35,771 nt of DNA from an uncultured Marivita sp. (GCA_947503115.1 CANNCS010000033.1:1-35771); one strand, 5' to 3'; positions 24,602-33,259 are shown, counted from the first letter of the stretch. Notes: generated by a model from the sequence alone, not told the origin. A program made the numbers and translations.

Positions 24602-25720
24602 ATGATCCAACCCGCTATCACCGGAAGCGGTGTATTCACGCCTGACAACATCATCACCAATGATGAACTCGTGGTGGCATTCAACGCTTACGCTGATCGG
24701 ATCAATGCCGAAAACGCCGACGCGATTGCTGCGGGCGAGATAGAAGCGATGCCACATTCCAGCACGGACTTCATCGTCTCGGCGTCGGGGATCGAACAGC
24801 GCTACGTGATGGACAAAACAGGTGTTCTCGACCCCAACCGCATGTTTCCGCACTTGCGGGCGCGCTCGGATGAGGAGCCATCGATCATGGCCGAGATGGC
24901 GGTCGATGCGATCACCAAGGCATTAGCGCAGTCTGGGCGCGAGGCGTCCGACGTCGATCTCGTGATTTGTGCCGCGTCGAACCTCGAACGTGCCTATCCC
25001 GCGGTGGCGGTCGAAATTCAAAGCCTGATTGGCGCAGGAGGCTTTGCCTTTGACATGAACGTTGCCTGTTCTTCGGCCACGTTTGGCATTCAGGCGGCGG
25101 CTGACATGGTGCGGTCTGGGTCGGTCAAATGCGCGATCGTCGTGAACCCAGAGATCTGTTCCGCACATCTGGAATGGCGCGACCGTGATTGTCACTTCAT
25201 CTTTGGTGATGTGGCCACTGCGGTCGTGATCGAACCCGATGCCAACGCCAAGGGCGCGCATTTCACCATTCATGGCACACGTTGCGCGACCGAGTTTTCC
25301 AACAACATCCGCAACAACAATGGCTTTTTGCGCCGTACGCGAGACCAGATGGAAGATCGGCGGGACATGCAATTCATGCAGAACGGCCGCAAGGTGTTCA
25401 AGGAAGTGCTGCCGATGGTCTCGGCTCATATCTTGGGGCATATGCAGGATGAAGGCTGGAGCGCGGACAGCCTGAAACGCCTTTGGCTGCATCAGGCGAA
25501 CAAAACCATGAATGATTTCATTGGCAAGAAAGTCTTGGGTCGCCCCCCCGAAGAAGGCGAACAACCGAACATCCTTCAGGATTATGCCAACACGTCATCG
25601 GCCGGGTCGATCATCGCCTTTTCGAAATACTCGGATGACATGGTCCCCGGGGACCGGGGTGTGATTTGCTCATTCGGGGCGGGGTATTCGGTGGGGTCTG
25701 TCCTGATCGAACGCGCCTGA
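24602..25720 (+). CDS. FabH-like beta-ketoacyl-ACP synthase III
   Basis: A thiolase-fold condensing enzyme of 372 residues, longer than housekeeping FabH (about 320). Seen: the catalytic triad Cys156 (NVACSSATFG), His297 (LWLHQANK) and Asn330 (DYANTSSAGS), all intact; the start ITGSGVFTPDN; and the extra ADRINAENADAIAAG insert near residue 35. The length and insert resemble the Pseudomonas beta-ketodecanoyl-ACP synthase type (PA3286), which starts fatty acids from octanoyl-CoA. That would suggest beta-oxidation products feed fatty-acid synthesis here. The ATG at 24602 has AAGGA 8 nt before it, locked in a predicted pseudoknot. It is followed by a strong terminator. Confidence 0.88.
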   Translation: MIQPAITGSGVFTPDNIITNDELVVAFNAYADRINAENADAIAAGEIEAMPHSSTDFIVSASGIEQRYVMDKTGVLDPNRMFPHLRARSDEEPSIMAEMAVDAITKALAQSGREASDVDLVICAASNLERAYPAVAVEIQSLIGAGGFAFDMNVACSSATFGIQAAADMVRSGSVKCAIVVNPEICSAHLEWRDRDCHFIFGDVATAVVIEPDANAKGAHFTIHGTRCATEFSNNIRNNNGFLRRTRDQMEDRRDMQFMQNGRKVFKEVLPMVSAHILGHMQDEGWSADSLKRLWLHQANKTMNDFIGKKVLGRPPEEGEQPNILQDYANTSSAGSIIAFSKYSDDMVPGDRGVICSFGAGYSVGSVLIERA

Positions 25721-25729
25721 GTACAAGAA

Positions 25730-25758
25730 AGAGGGCCGATTGGCCCTCTCTCTTTTTT
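25730..25758 (+). terminator. Rho-independent terminator after the FabH-like gene
   Basis: AGAGGGCC (25730-25737) pairs with GGCCCTCT (25742-25749) around GATT, then CTCTTTTTT. It lies 9 bp after the stop, between two convergent genes. Confidence 0.9.
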
Positions 25759-25774
25759 AATAAGGCACACAGCT

Positions 25775-26269
25775 TCAGTTCCAGAAACCTTCGTCGACCG
25801 TTTCCAGCTGCTCCAGCTCTTCTTCACTAAACTTTGTCACGAAGGCATAGCTTCGATCGTCCACGGCAACGAGGTTGACGTCGGACACCGGGATCATCAC
25901 GTGCTTGTCCGCGATATCAAGGAACCCGCCAACTTCGGCAACGATGCCGATCATCTGGCCGCTCTTGTTCAAAACGATGTCCTCGATTTCACCAATATCG
26001 TTCCAGTCGGCGCCGATTTCGGTGTGGATCGTGCCCATCGACCAGCCTTCGTCATTGGCGGCATTCGTGGTGTAGATCGTCCCACCTGTGATGTCGCGGG
26101 TGCGGATCAGGTTAGCCGGGTCATCCAACGACATGCTGTCTGCCATTGAGGTCTGGAGCATCTCAGCAGAGGCAGTGTCTGTCGTCATTTCGCCGGATGT
26201 ATGGCTTGCAGCCCATGCACCGGTGGTTGCTACGGTCAGGGCGAGTGCGCTTGCAAAAATCTTGGTCAT
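25775..26269 (-). CDS. Exported PRC-barrel protein
   Basis: A 164-residue periplasmic protein. Seen: a signal peptide ending near AWA at residue 20, a Thr/Ser/Met-rich linker, and a PRC-barrel domain from about 58 (IRTRDITGGTIYTTN, then IGEIEDIVLNKSGQMIGIVAEVGGFL). An acidic tail, SEEELEQLETVDEGFWN, follows. PRC-barrel proteins of this exported type are often stress-induced in alphaproteobacteria; the function is unknown. AGGAGG is 5 nt before the ATG, and an ECF-type promoter match lies upstream. Confidence 0.86.
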   Translation of the reverse strand: MTKIFASALALTVATTGAWAASHTSGEMTTDTASAEMLQTSMADSMSLDDPANLIRTRDITGGTIYTTNAANDEGWSMGTIHTEIGADWNDIGEIEDIVLNKSGQMIGIVAEVGGFLDIADKHVMIPVSDVNLVAVDDRSYAFVTKFSEEELEQLETVDEGFWN

Positions 26270-26304
26270 GAAATCCTCCTGGATTGTGTTGCTTCTGGGG
26301 ACAC

Positions 26305-26329
26305 AACCAAGGCCGGGATACTATGTTCC
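26305..26329 (-). promoter_or_regulatory. Possible EcfG-type general-stress promoter
   Basis: On the minus strand GGAAC (26329-26325), 16 bp, GGTT (26308-26305). The EcfG/SigT consensus is GGAAC, 16-17 bp, CGTT, so one base differs. The start would be about 28 nt before the PRC-barrel ATG. Some Rhodobacterales lack EcfG, so this is only a motif match. Confidence 0.35.
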
Positions 26330-26366
26330 AGGGAATATTTTTAACGTGCGACGGAACTTTTTGGGA

Positions 26367-26948
26367 TCAGAGCGAACCGGTTTCCTGCCGCCAATGCTTG
26401 CGGCACAGGCTGACATAAGTCTCGTTTCCACCGATCTGGACCTGTGCGCCTTCAGTCATGACATTTCCCTGATCGTCCTTGCGCACCACCATTGTCGCCT
26501 TGCGTCCACAATGGCAGATCGTGCGGACCTCGCGCAGGGAATCCGCAAGCGCCAACAGGGTGGCTGACCCGGGAAACAACTGTCCCTGAAAATCGACGCG
26601 CAAGCCGTAAGCCATCACAGGCACACCCAGATCGTCTGCAACCCGCGCCAGTTGCCAGACTTGATCCGGCGTCAGAAACTGCGCTTCGTCAATAAAAATG
26701 CAAGCCAGTTCAGTCTTGCTCAAAATGCCCGCGATCCGCGAGAACAGATCATCAGATGGTGAAAATGTTTCCGCTTCACGCGCAAACCCAATACGCGACC
26801 CGATCTTGCCCATGCCGGCCCGATCATCGAATGCCGCGGTCATACGGTAGACAGACATGCCGCGCTCTTCGTAATTGTGCGCAGCCTGCAGCAGCAGGGT
26901 CGATTTACCTGCGTTCATTGTGGAGTAGTTGAAATAGAGCTTCGCCAT
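26367..26948 (-). CDS. tdk: Thymidine kinase (type II)
   Basis: Phosphorylates thymidine with ATP in nucleoside salvage; cytoplasmic tetramer. It has 193 residues, the usual length. Seen: P-loop YSTMNAGKST near 7-16, the Walker B/catalytic segment FIDEAQFL (Glu as base), VMAYGLRVDFQGQLFPGS, and the zinc cysteines ICHCGRKA and SLCRKHW. The lasso region (MVVRKDDQGN) is present. I begin at MAKLYFNYST (26948); a start 4 or 12 codons earlier is open but does not look like the family. A long inverted repeat lies 46 nt upstream. Confidence 0.95.
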   Translation of the reverse strand: MAKLYFNYSTMNAGKSTLLLQAAHNYEERGMSVYRMTAAFDDRAGMGKIGSRIGFAREAETFSPSDDLFSRIAGILSKTELACIFIDEAQFLTPDQVWQLARVADDLGVPVMAYGLRVDFQGQLFPGSATLLALADSLREVRTICHCGRKATMVVRKDDQGNVMTEGAQVQIGGNETYVSLCRKHWRQETGSL

Positions 26949-26993
26949 ATCCTGCCACATGCCCCAACCGAAACGGGCGCGCAAGAGAGCCCC

Positions 26994-27085
26994 GTTCAGG
27001 ATGCGCCTCCATTGGGGATCTCATCTGGTCACCCCTGCAGAGCGAGCACGTGCCTGTTGTGCTTTTCTGACAGCGCATCCTGAAC
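26994..27085. promoter_or_regulatory. Candidate structured RNA with a 13-bp closing stem
   Basis: GTTCAGGATGCGC (26994-27006) and GCGCATCCTGAAC (27073-27085) are perfect complements. Between them, GGGG (27015-27018 region) can pair with the CCCC before TGCAG, and AGCAC can pair with GTGCT. This makes a three-way junction that is possible on either strand. On the minus strand it ends 46 nt before tdk; on the plus strand it is 150 nt before the HTH gene. It is not recognised as a known family. Confidence 0.4.
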
Positions 27086-27203
27086 CCGGGCCAGCGATGG
27101 GAATGGACTGCACCCGGTGTGCCTCGACGCCCGATTAATTCGGGTCTGGACCAGCTGTGGCATTGCATTACGATGAAAGTCAGGGGAAAGAGGCGCAATT
27201 GTT

Positions 27204-27217
27204 CCCATCGCGATGGG
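27204..27217. promoter_or_regulatory. 14-bp perfect palindrome before the HTH gene
   Basis: CCCATCG-CGATGGG at 27204-27217 is self-complementary and ends 20 bp before the start at 27237. A further CGATGGG half-site lies at 27095-27101. A likely protein-binding site, perhaps for the adjacent HTH-like protein. Confidence 0.4.
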
Positions 27218-27236
27218 TCACTGTAAGGGGTTTGCC

Positions 27237-27695
27237 ATGCAATCATTCGGTCCGTACCTGAAAAAGCACACCGAATTGCTGGTCAAGGATGTCGGCATCG
27301 AAAAGGCGTGCGAACTCACAGGAAAATCCAAGGCAACGCTTGGGCGCTATTACGCAGACCATGACGAGCATGCCGACAGGTTCATTCCCGTCGATGCTGT
27401 CGCCGCGCTTGAGCAGGCATCCAGCTATCCGCATGTCACCTCGGCACTGGCCGAATTGAACGGGATTTCTCTGTCTTTCGAACAACGCCGCGACAACGAC
27501 GCCAAAAAGGGCGGTGTGAATTCTGATGTCGTTGCTCTGAGCCAGCGTTTTGCAATGCTGATGGCAGAATACCACCAATCCATCGAAGATGGTGTCATCA
27601 GCGCAAACGAAGCCCGCCGCCTACTGCGCGAAACTCTCGCGCTGCAACAGGTTCTGGTCGATATGAAACTGCACCTGGAAGATGAACAAGTTTGA
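27237..27695 (+). CDS. Uncharacterised HTH-like protein (CII-like N-terminus)
   Basis: A 152-residue protein I do not recognise with certainty. Seen: the N-terminal half resembles a helix-turn-helix of the phage-regulatory CII or Cro kind (KDVGIEKACELTGKSKATLGRYY, followed by IPVDAVAALEQASSYP). The C-terminal half is a helical segment, EARRLLRETLALQQVLVDMKLHLE, that could mediate oligomerisation. GGGG lies before the ATG. It overlaps the following IMPACT-family gene by 14 bp and is the first gene of a three-gene run ending in dgkA. There are no phage genes nearby, so it is probably a resident chromosomal gene. Confidence 0.65.
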   Translation: MQSFGPYLKKHTELLVKDVGIEKACELTGKSKATLGRYYADHDEHADRFIPVDAVAALEQASSYPHVTSALAELNGISLSFEQRRDNDAKKGGVNSDVVALSQRFAMLMAEYHQSIEDGVISANEARRLLRETLALQQVLVDMKLHLEDEQV

Positions 27696-28044
27696 AGGTG
27701 TCATCTCGGATCGCGGGTCCAAATACGCAGTCAGCGGTGGACCGGCGGCAAGTCGTGCGGACGTTGACGACTTTCTCAAGACCCTCAAACGCGCCAAGAA
27801 ATATGCCAAGGCGACCCATAACACGTGGGCCGTTGTGTTCTCCGATGGCACGCCTCTCAAGAATGATGATGGCGAAGGTGGGGCGGGGCAGATCATCCTG
27901 CAAATGCTGGAACGCGAAGGACTGACAGATCATGTGATCGTCGTGACTCGCTGGTACGGTGGCAAGCATCTTGGCGGAGATCGGTTTCGCCATGTTCAAG
28001 ACTGCGTGCGCCACTATCTCGACCAGATCAAGGATCAGGTCTGA
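27682..28044 (+). CDS. IMPACT-family (UPF0029, YigZ N-domain) protein
   Basis: A 120-residue protein equal to the N-terminal domain of YigZ/IMPACT. Seen: GSKYAVSGGPAASRADVDDFLKTLKRAKKYAKATHNTWAVVF (in parts), a DGEGGAGQIILQML segment, and VIVVTRWYGGKHLGGDRFRH, which is the family signature. Full-length homologues are about 200 residues, so the C-terminal domain is absent. Translation regulation or ribosome contact is suggested for relatives. It overlaps its upstream neighbour by 14 bp, and its stop overlaps the dgkA ATG. Confidence 0.87.
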   Translation: MNKFEGVISDRGSKYAVSGGPAASRADVDDFLKTLKRAKKYAKATHNTWAVVFSDGTPLKNDDGEGGAGQIILQMLEREGLTDHVIVVTRWYGGKHLGGDRFRHVQDCVRHYLDQIKDQV

Positions 28045-28391
28045 TGGAATTTCTTCGACGTCTCAAACTGCGCTGCATCTGGTCTTGGGACGGCTGGGTG
28101 GCGACATGGCAATCCGAGCACAGCTTTCGCAGTTGGGTGTGGGCCAATCTTGTGTCCGCGGCATTGGCCTTTGCCATGCCCTTGAGCCCGACAGAACGCG
28201 CGCTCATCCTCGCGCTGGGCATCCTTGTTCTTGCCGCCGAACTGTTGAACACAGCCATTGAGGATGCGGTCGATTATATCTCGACCGAGGACAACCCACT
28301 CGCCAAACGTGCCAAGGATGCGGGCAGCGCTGGCGTTGCGGTAGCGGCTATAGCCACAGGTGTTGCGTGGCTGGTTATCCTGATTGGCTGA
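28044..28391 (+). CDS. dgkA: Diacylglycerol kinase (DgkA type)
   Basis: A small inner-membrane kinase with 115 residues, phosphorylating diacylglycerol with ATP to recycle lipid. Seen: an N-terminal amphipathic part, three hydrophobic segments, and the signature ELLNTAIEDAVDYIS, plus AKRAKDAGSAGVAV. The ATG overlaps the previous stop (TGATG). Its 3' end overlaps the convergent DCC-family gene by 17 bp. Confidence 0.93.
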   Translation: MEFLRRLKLRCIWSWDGWVATWQSEHSFRSWVWANLVSAALAFAMPLSPTERALILALGILVLAAELLNTAIEDAVDYISTEDNPLAKRAKDAGSAGVAVAAIATGVAWLVILIG

Positions 28392-28755
28392 TGCGCCGCG
28401 CTTTGCGACGTAGATGCCAACGGTAAATCAGCGGGGCCAGAGCATAGTCATAGACCACGGATGCGACCTGCCTGACCCCCGGCAATCCTACAATCCGCGC
28501 CAACCACCGATATCGTGGCATGTCCTGCCAAAGGACTAGAAACGCCGGAATGCCGCTGGCCAACACACCATCACGCAGCACGTAAAGGCGCCGCGCTGCG
28601 GTATCTTCATCAATCCCCCATGCCGCGCGATCCGGGCCGTTCAGGTCGTCGAAATGGATCGGCAGCCCTTCGCGTTTGGCATAGGCCGCGTAGTGGTTGA
28701 TCTCGAACGAACAGACCGGGCATTGGTCGTTGTACAGCACGCGCGTATCGGACAT
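28375..28755 (-). CDS. DCC-family thiol-disulfide oxidoreductase-like protein (DUF393)
   Basis: A 126-residue protein of the DUF393 family. Seen: the N-terminal LYNDQCPVCSFEI with the DxxCxxC motif, HFDDLNGPD, a MPRYRWLARIVGLPGV segment, and a basic C-terminus (RWHLRRKARR). The CPVC pair suggests a thioredoxin-like redox role, but the function is not established. AAGGAG precedes the ATG. Confidence 0.88.
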   Translation of the reverse strand: MSDTRVLYNDQCPVCSFEINHYAAYAKREGLPIHFDDLNGPDRAAWGIDEDTAARRLYVLRDGVLASGIPAFLVLWQDMPRYRWLARIVGLPGVRQVASVVYDYALAPLIYRWHLRRKARRISQSG

Positions 28756-28845
28756 TGTGGGATCTCCTTCGGTTTCTCACTTAGGAGGCATGCGGGTTTG
28801 GGCAACGCGACACCCTGACCCGCTGGGTTGGGCGTGACTATTCGA

Positions 28846-29625
28846 TCAACTCAGGTTCAACGACAGGCGGTCCATGAGATATGGCAACCGCGCTTGGGCT
28901 TGTCTGACCTGTTCTGAATCAAGCTCGGCAATGATCACTTCTGGTTCGAACCGGGCACGTGCAGCCTCGGTTCCGCCCGGCGCAGCGATCACGCTGGCCC
29001 CAAGGAAATCCATCCCGTTTTGTGAACCGGCGCTGTTGGCATAGGCAAGGTAAACCCCGTTCTCATAGGCACGGCAGGGGATCATGGTGTGTGCAACCCA
29101 CCCCCATTGCGCACCCAAGGCCGTAGGCACCAACACCACGTCGGCGCCAAGGCTGGCGACATGGCGCACGGTTTCCGGGAATTCCGCGTCGTAGCAGATC
29201 AACGTGGCAAACCGCATCCCTCGATAGGTGAATAGGGCGCATCCCGAGCCTGGAGCGAAATGCGACTGCTCGAAGCCGGGTGGGATGGCCAGCTTGCGCT
29301 GATGTGTCAGCACTCGGCCATCCGGGCCGATGCACAGCGCAGAGTTGTAAAGCTGTGTGCCCTCAGTCTCTGCAAACCCGTAATGCAGGGCGATGCCGCT
29401 GTCTTGCGCCAGACGGCGCATCGCGTCGAACCCTTGCCCATCGACAGGCTCGGCTCTTTGGGCAAGCGCATCGCCAATATTGTATCCGCAAAGAAACAAC
29501 TCAGGCAGTAGGGCCAAATCGACACCCTCGGCGGTCAGATCAGGTAACACATCGCGCAGCCACGCGATCCGATCTTCTACTGTATCCAGTCCCGCCGGAG
29601 ATTGCGCCACCGCCAACCGGACCAA
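28846..29625 (-). CDS. Carbon-nitrogen hydrolase (nitrilase superfamily)
   Basis: A 259-residue amidase-like enzyme. Seen: the Glu-Lys-Cys triad at Glu42 (LLPELFLCGYN), Lys110 (HQRKLAIP) and Cys143 (LICYDAEFPE), all intact, plus a late VYLAYANSAGSQNGMDFLG. It resembles the omega-amidase/beta-ureidopropionase side of the superfamily, but the substrate cannot be fixed. The start is a TTG at 29625, one base after the M24 gene's stop, so the pair is translationally linked. The Shine-Dalgarno is weak, and no ATG precedes the conserved MVRLAVAQ. Confidence 0.88.
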   Translation of the reverse strand: MVRLAVAQSPAGLDTVEDRIAWLRDVLPDLTAEGVDLALLPELFLCGYNIGDALAQRAEPVDGQGFDAMRRLAQDSGIALHYGFAETEGTQLYNSALCIGPDGRVLTHQRKLAIPPGFEQSHFAPGSGCALFTYRGMRFATLICYDAEFPETVRHVASLGADVVLVPTALGAQWGWVAHTMIPCRAYENGVYLAYANSAGSQNGMDFLGASVIAAPGGTEAARARFEPEVIIAELDSEQVRQAQARLPYLMDRLSLNLS

Positions 29626-29626
29626 A

Positions 29627-30784
29627 TCAGGCGCTCGTAACCAAGAGTTCGCGCGGGTACTGAGTCAGGTACTCCGATCCTGACTCGGTCACGACAATAC
29701 TGTCTCCGATCCGTCCTGCCGTCACCCCATCGACCGAGATGCCGCCATCGACTGCAAAGGTCATTCCGGGCTGCAGGACTGTTTTATCCCCAGCCTTCAG
29801 TTCGGGCGCTTCAAGATAGGCGACACCAATTGACCGTCCGGTGCGATAGCCGGTTTCATAACCGCGTTCGGCGTAGACTTCGTTGGCAGCCGCCGCGACC
29901 TCTTCGGCGGTGATGCCGGGACGGATCACCGCAATGGCCGCCTGTTGCGCATCAATCGCAGCCTGCTGCACGCGCGCGCCATCATCCGTGACACCTTTGA
30001 TATGGAACATGCGGTCGAAGCCCAGCTTATACTGCTTGAATTGCGCCATGTTGCAAAAGCAGAAATAGACTGGATCAAATGGTTCATACGCTTTGACTGA
30101 TGCTCGGCGGTGTACCATGGACGCGTCTTTACCGCTTTGCAGGATTTGCAGGTTGTGGATCATCGGAGACACGAAGCGTTCCCAGCCTTTGTCGGTCAGG
30201 AACCCTGCAGCCTTGCGTGTACCTGCCTCGATCACCGCAATAGCGCTTTCATATTCGTGGGCACCCGCCCGCAACGATCCATGCGCAGCAGCCATCATCG
30301 CGCCCGCGATTTCGCCCGCCTGCTTCATTACGTCGATTTCGAGCGGTGACTTAATCATCCGCTGCGCGCCAAGATGCGGGCCAATATCTCGGATTTTGGC
30401 ATCAGGGTAACGCTCGTCCAAAAAGTTGCGCACGATGGCGGGTACATCGGTCTTTTCGATCCAGATTTCGGTCGGTCCTTCGGGCAGAGCACCGGCCAGC
30501 GCGCGCCCCCAACTGCGCTGCCCCATATCTTCCCAGGTGCGCACATCGTCGACCCAGGTCATCTCAGCGACCATTTCGCTTTCCATCAACGGGGTGATGA
30601 CGATGGGTGCATCTTCGGCGGGGACGACCAGCATGGTCGGTCGACCGAACTCAATCCCGAGATACCCCCAAAAACCAGCCAGATAGGCAATCGAGCTTTC
30701 GGAAGTAAATACAGCATGATTGATGCCCGCATCTTTCATTCGGGATTGCAGAGCAGCAGTGCGTGCGATGGCTTCGTCCAACAT
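29627..30784 (-). CDS. M24 family creatinase/prolidase-like hydrolase
   Basis: A 385-residue protein with the two-domain pita-bread fold. Seen: an N-terminal creatinase domain (AVFTSESSIAYLAGFWGYLG) and a C-terminal M24 domain. The usual five metal ligands (Asp, Asp, His, Glu, Glu) are largely missing: the GHxxG position reads GRSIG, the EP position reads VDGG, and the last Glu region reads GRIGDS. This resembles creatinase, which hydrolyses without metal, rather than Xaa-Pro peptidases. With the nitrilase next door, hydrolysis of a small amide or guanidino compound is an inference only. Confidence 0.85.
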   Translation of the reverse strand: MLDEAIARTAALQSRMKDAGINHAVFTSESSIAYLAGFWGYLGIEFGRPTMLVVPAEDAPIVITPLMESEMVAEMTWVDDVRTWEDMGQRSWGRALAGALPEGPTEIWIEKTDVPAIVRNFLDERYPDAKIRDIGPHLGAQRMIKSPLEIDVMKQAGEIAGAMMAAAHGSLRAGAHEYESAIAVIEAGTRKAAGFLTDKGWERFVSPMIHNLQILQSGKDASMVHRRASVKAYEPFDPVYFCFCNMAQFKQYKLGFDRMFHIKGVTDDGARVQQAAIDAQQAAIAVIRPGITAEEVAAAANEVYAERGYETGYRTGRSIGVAYLEAPELKAGDKTVLQPGMTFAVDGGISVDGVTAGRIGDSIVVTESGSEYLTQYPRELLVTSA

Positions 30785-30892
30785 GGCGGGCCTCTCCTAG
30801 GACAACAGAGCTTTGTTACCCGCAGGCTATCGCGTGGTTATTAGATCAGATGGCCCGTTTCCGACACCCGACGTCGCGGGACGTCACGTGCT

Positions 30893-32254
30893 TCAGAGAT
30901 GTCCCCAAAGATCGTATTCTCCGGCCTCGTCGACCTCGACCGATACGATCTCACCAACCGACAGGCCCTCGGTGCCCTCATCGATAAAGAGGTTGCCGTC
31001 AATTTCGGGCGCGTCGGCCTTGGTACGGCAAGTGGCGATGCCGTCTTCGTCGATATCGTCGATGATCACATCGATTCGCTGACCGACCTTGGCCGCAAGC
31101 TTGGCTTCGGAAATCGCCTGCGCTTTTTCCATGAAACGGTCCCAGCGCTCTTGCTTGACCTCGGCTGGCACATGGTCCGGTAGTGCGTTTGACCGTGCGC
31201 CATCGACGTTTTCGTATTGGAAGCACCCGACACGATCAAGCTGCGCCTCGTCCATCCAGTCAAGCAAGGTCTGGAACTCGTCTTCGGTCTCACCGGGATA
31301 GCCGACGATAAAGGTCGAGCGCAGTGTGATGTCGGGGCAAATCTCGCGCCATGCGGCGATTTCATCCAGCGTCCGTGCCGCTGCGGCGGGGCGGGCCATG
31401 CGTTTCAAGGTGTCGGGATGGGCGTGCTGGAATGGAATGTCGAGGTAGGGCAGTACCAGACCATCGGCCATCAGGGGCACCAGTTCCCGCACATGGGGAT
31501 ACGGATATACGTAATGCATCCGCACCCAAGCGCTCAATGATCCCAGATCACGTGCCAGAGGCAGGATTGGAAACTTCTCGTCTCGGTCCTTCCAGTCCGT
31601 GCCATAGGCGGATGTGTCCTGCGAAATCACCAGCAGTTCACGAACGCCGCTTTCGACCAGCTTTTCCGCCTCGCGCAGCACCGCCTTGGCTGGGCGCGAT
31701 GTCAGAAGTCCACGCATGTCGGGGATGATGCAGAATTTGCACTTGTGATTGCAGCCCTCGGAAATCTTCAAGTAGCTGTAATGGCGCGGTGTCAGCTTCA
31801 CACCCGAGGCTGGCAGCAGGTCGATAAACGGATCCGGGTCGGGCGGCACTGCGGTATGCACAGCGTCCAGCACCTGTTCGTATTGATGCGGTCCCGTGAC
31901 GGCCAGAACCTTGGGGTGCGCGCCGGTGATATATTCCGGCTCTGCGCCCAGACAGCCTGTGACGATCACTCGCCCGTTCTCGGCCAAAGCTTCGCCAATC
32001 GCCTCTAGGCTTTCGGCCTTGGCGCTGTCTAGAAACCCGCAGGTGTTGACGATCACCGCATCTGCGCCGGAATAATCCGGGCTGATCCCGTATCCTTCGG
32101 CACGCAGGCGCGTCAAAATGCGTTCGCTGTCGACAAGCGCCTTGGGGCAACCCAGCGAGACCATGCCGATGGTCGGCTGGCCCGCACGGGGCGCATCGGA
32201 AAAACGCGCAGTGGGCGCAAGGTCGGGGCGAAGGGAGGGCGGGTTCTGGGACAT
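30893..32254 (-). CDS. rimO: Ribosomal protein S12 methylthiotransferase
   Basis: A radical-SAM enzyme that methylthiolates Asp of ribosomal protein S12. It has 453 residues. Seen: the N-terminal UPF0004 domain with three cysteines ([33 protein letters not shown]), the radical-SAM [11 protein letters not shown], and a C-terminal TRAM domain ending [13 protein letters not shown] very long upstream extension (to 32599) is open but unlike the family and antisense to the Dabb gene. I take the ATG at 32254; another at 32263 is possible. Confidence 0.95.
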   Translation of the reverse strand: MSQNPPSLRPDLAPTARFSDAPRAGQPTIGMVSLGCPKALVDSERILTRLRAEGYGISPDYSGADAVIVNTCGFLDSAKAESLEAIGEALAENGRVIVTGCLGAEPEYITGAHPKVLAVTGPHQYEQVLDAVHTAVPPDPDPFIDLLPASGVKLTPRHYSYLKISEGCNHKCKFCIIPDMRGLLTSRPAKAVLREAEKLVESGVRELLVISQDTSAYGTDWKDRDEKFPILPLARDLGSLSAWVRMHYVYPYPHVRELVPLMADGLVLPYLDIPFQHAHPDTLKRMARPAAAARTLDEIAAWREICPDITLRSTFIVGYPGETEDEFQTLLDWMDEAQLDRVGCFQYENVDGARSNALPDHVPAEVKQERWDRFMEKAQAISEAKLAAKVGQRIDVIIDDIDEDGIATCRTKADAPEIDGNLFIDEGTEGLSVGEIVSVEVDEAGEYDLWGHL

Positions 32255-32368
32255 GCGCGGCATATAGAGATTTGCGGGTGTTTGGGGAAGGGCGGATTGC
32301 GCGAGGCGCGGGACATTCCGCGAAAGCCTGTCTAAACCTGATCCGATTAAAGAGCGTAAGGAAAGCCC

Positions 32369-32683
32369 ATGATCCTGCACTGCGTGTTTTGTACCTTCCG
32401 ACCCGATGCCGACACGACGGCACGACATGCGATCCTTAAAGATCTTGCTGCTTTCAGCGGCACGCTTGATGGTGTGCTGGGCTTTGATCACGGGCCAAAC
32501 GCCGATTATGAGGGCAAATCCCCACAAGTCACAGACGGGTTCGTCATTCGCTTCCGCGACCGCGATGCGTTGGCCACCTATGCCGACCATCCGACCCACA
32601 AAACTCTGGGCGCGCGGCTTTGTGATCTGTGCAACGGCGGCGCGGACGGAATCATGGTTGTCGATCTGGTATCAGATGACTGA
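32369..32683 (+). CDS. Dabb-domain (stress-responsive A/B barrel) protein
   Basis: A 104-residue protein with a ferredoxin-like Dabb fold. Seen: [15 protein letters not shown] at the N-terminus, [27 protein letters not shown], and [14 protein letters not shown], which is the conserved HPxH segment. Function unknown, usually a small dimer. GGAAAG lies before the ATG. It precedes the GNAT gene by 21 bp and is likely co-transcribed with it. Confidence 0.88.
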   Translation: MILHCVFCTFRPDADTTARHAILKDLAAFSGTLDGVLGFDHGPNADYEGKSPQVTDGFVIRFRDRDALATYADHPTHKTLGARLCDLCNGGADGIMVVDLVSDD

Positions 32684-32704
32684 CCACTGAGAGGAGGCGA
32701 AAAT

Positions 32705-33244
32705 ATGCAGGTTTTGTTGAGCCCCGTAGATCGGACGGATCAGGTTGCGCTACTGTTCAAGCGCACCTTTACCGACTCGGAAGGGGCCGAGGAGGGGGCG
32801 GTGATCCACGATCTGGCCCATGCCTTGTTGACCACAACCCCAGAGGACGCTCTCCGCGTCTTTGTGGCCGAGGAGGATGGAACGCTCACAGCCTGTGCGA
32901 TCTTCACGCGGCTGCGCTTTGCCAGTGACCCACGCGCTGCGTTTCTTCTGTCACCAATGGCGGTGGCGACCGCCCATCAGGGTCAGGGCGTCGGGCAAGA
33001 GCTGATACGCTATGCACTCAAGACGTTGCGGGCGGAAGGTGTGGATGTTGCCGTCACCTATGGAGACCCGAATTTCTACGGGCGCGTCGGCTTCGAACCC
33101 GTGAGCACCGACACTGTTCCCGCGCCGCAGCCTCTCAACATGCCCGAGGGTTGGATTGCTCAGTCCTTGAAGGACGCGCCGCTGACATCACTGGCGAGTC
33201 CGTCGGTCTGCGTGCCAGCGCTGGATCGTCCCGATGTCTGGTAA
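32705..33244 (+). CDS. GNAT N-acetyltransferase (YhbS-like)
   Basis: A 179-residue acetyl-CoA-dependent acetyltransferase. Seen: motif A around VATAHQGQGVGQELIRYALK (Q/RxxGxG/A type) and the YhbS-type VTYGDPNFYGRVGFEPV. The acceptor is unknown. GAGGAGG precedes the ATG. It overlaps nothing and ends just before a hairpin shared with gcrA. Confidence 0.88.
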   Translation: MQVLLSPVDRTDQVALLFKRTFTDSEGAEEGAVIHDLAHALLTTTPEDALRVFVAEEDGTLTACAIFTRLRFASDPRAAFLLSPMAVATAHQGQGVGQELIRYALKTLRAEGVDVAVTYGDPNFYGRVGFEPVSTDTVPAPQPLNMPEGWIAQSLKDAPLTSLASPSVCVPALDRPDVW

Positions 33245-33259
33245 ACTGGAACAAAAACG

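Noticed and set aside
24923-25564. 213-residue minus-strand frame
   Set aside because: Antisense to the FabH-like gene.
32339-32360. TGATCC and TAAG before the Dabb gene, like an ECF11 (RpoE) promoter
   Set aside because: Spacing is 12 bp, while that consensus needs about 18.
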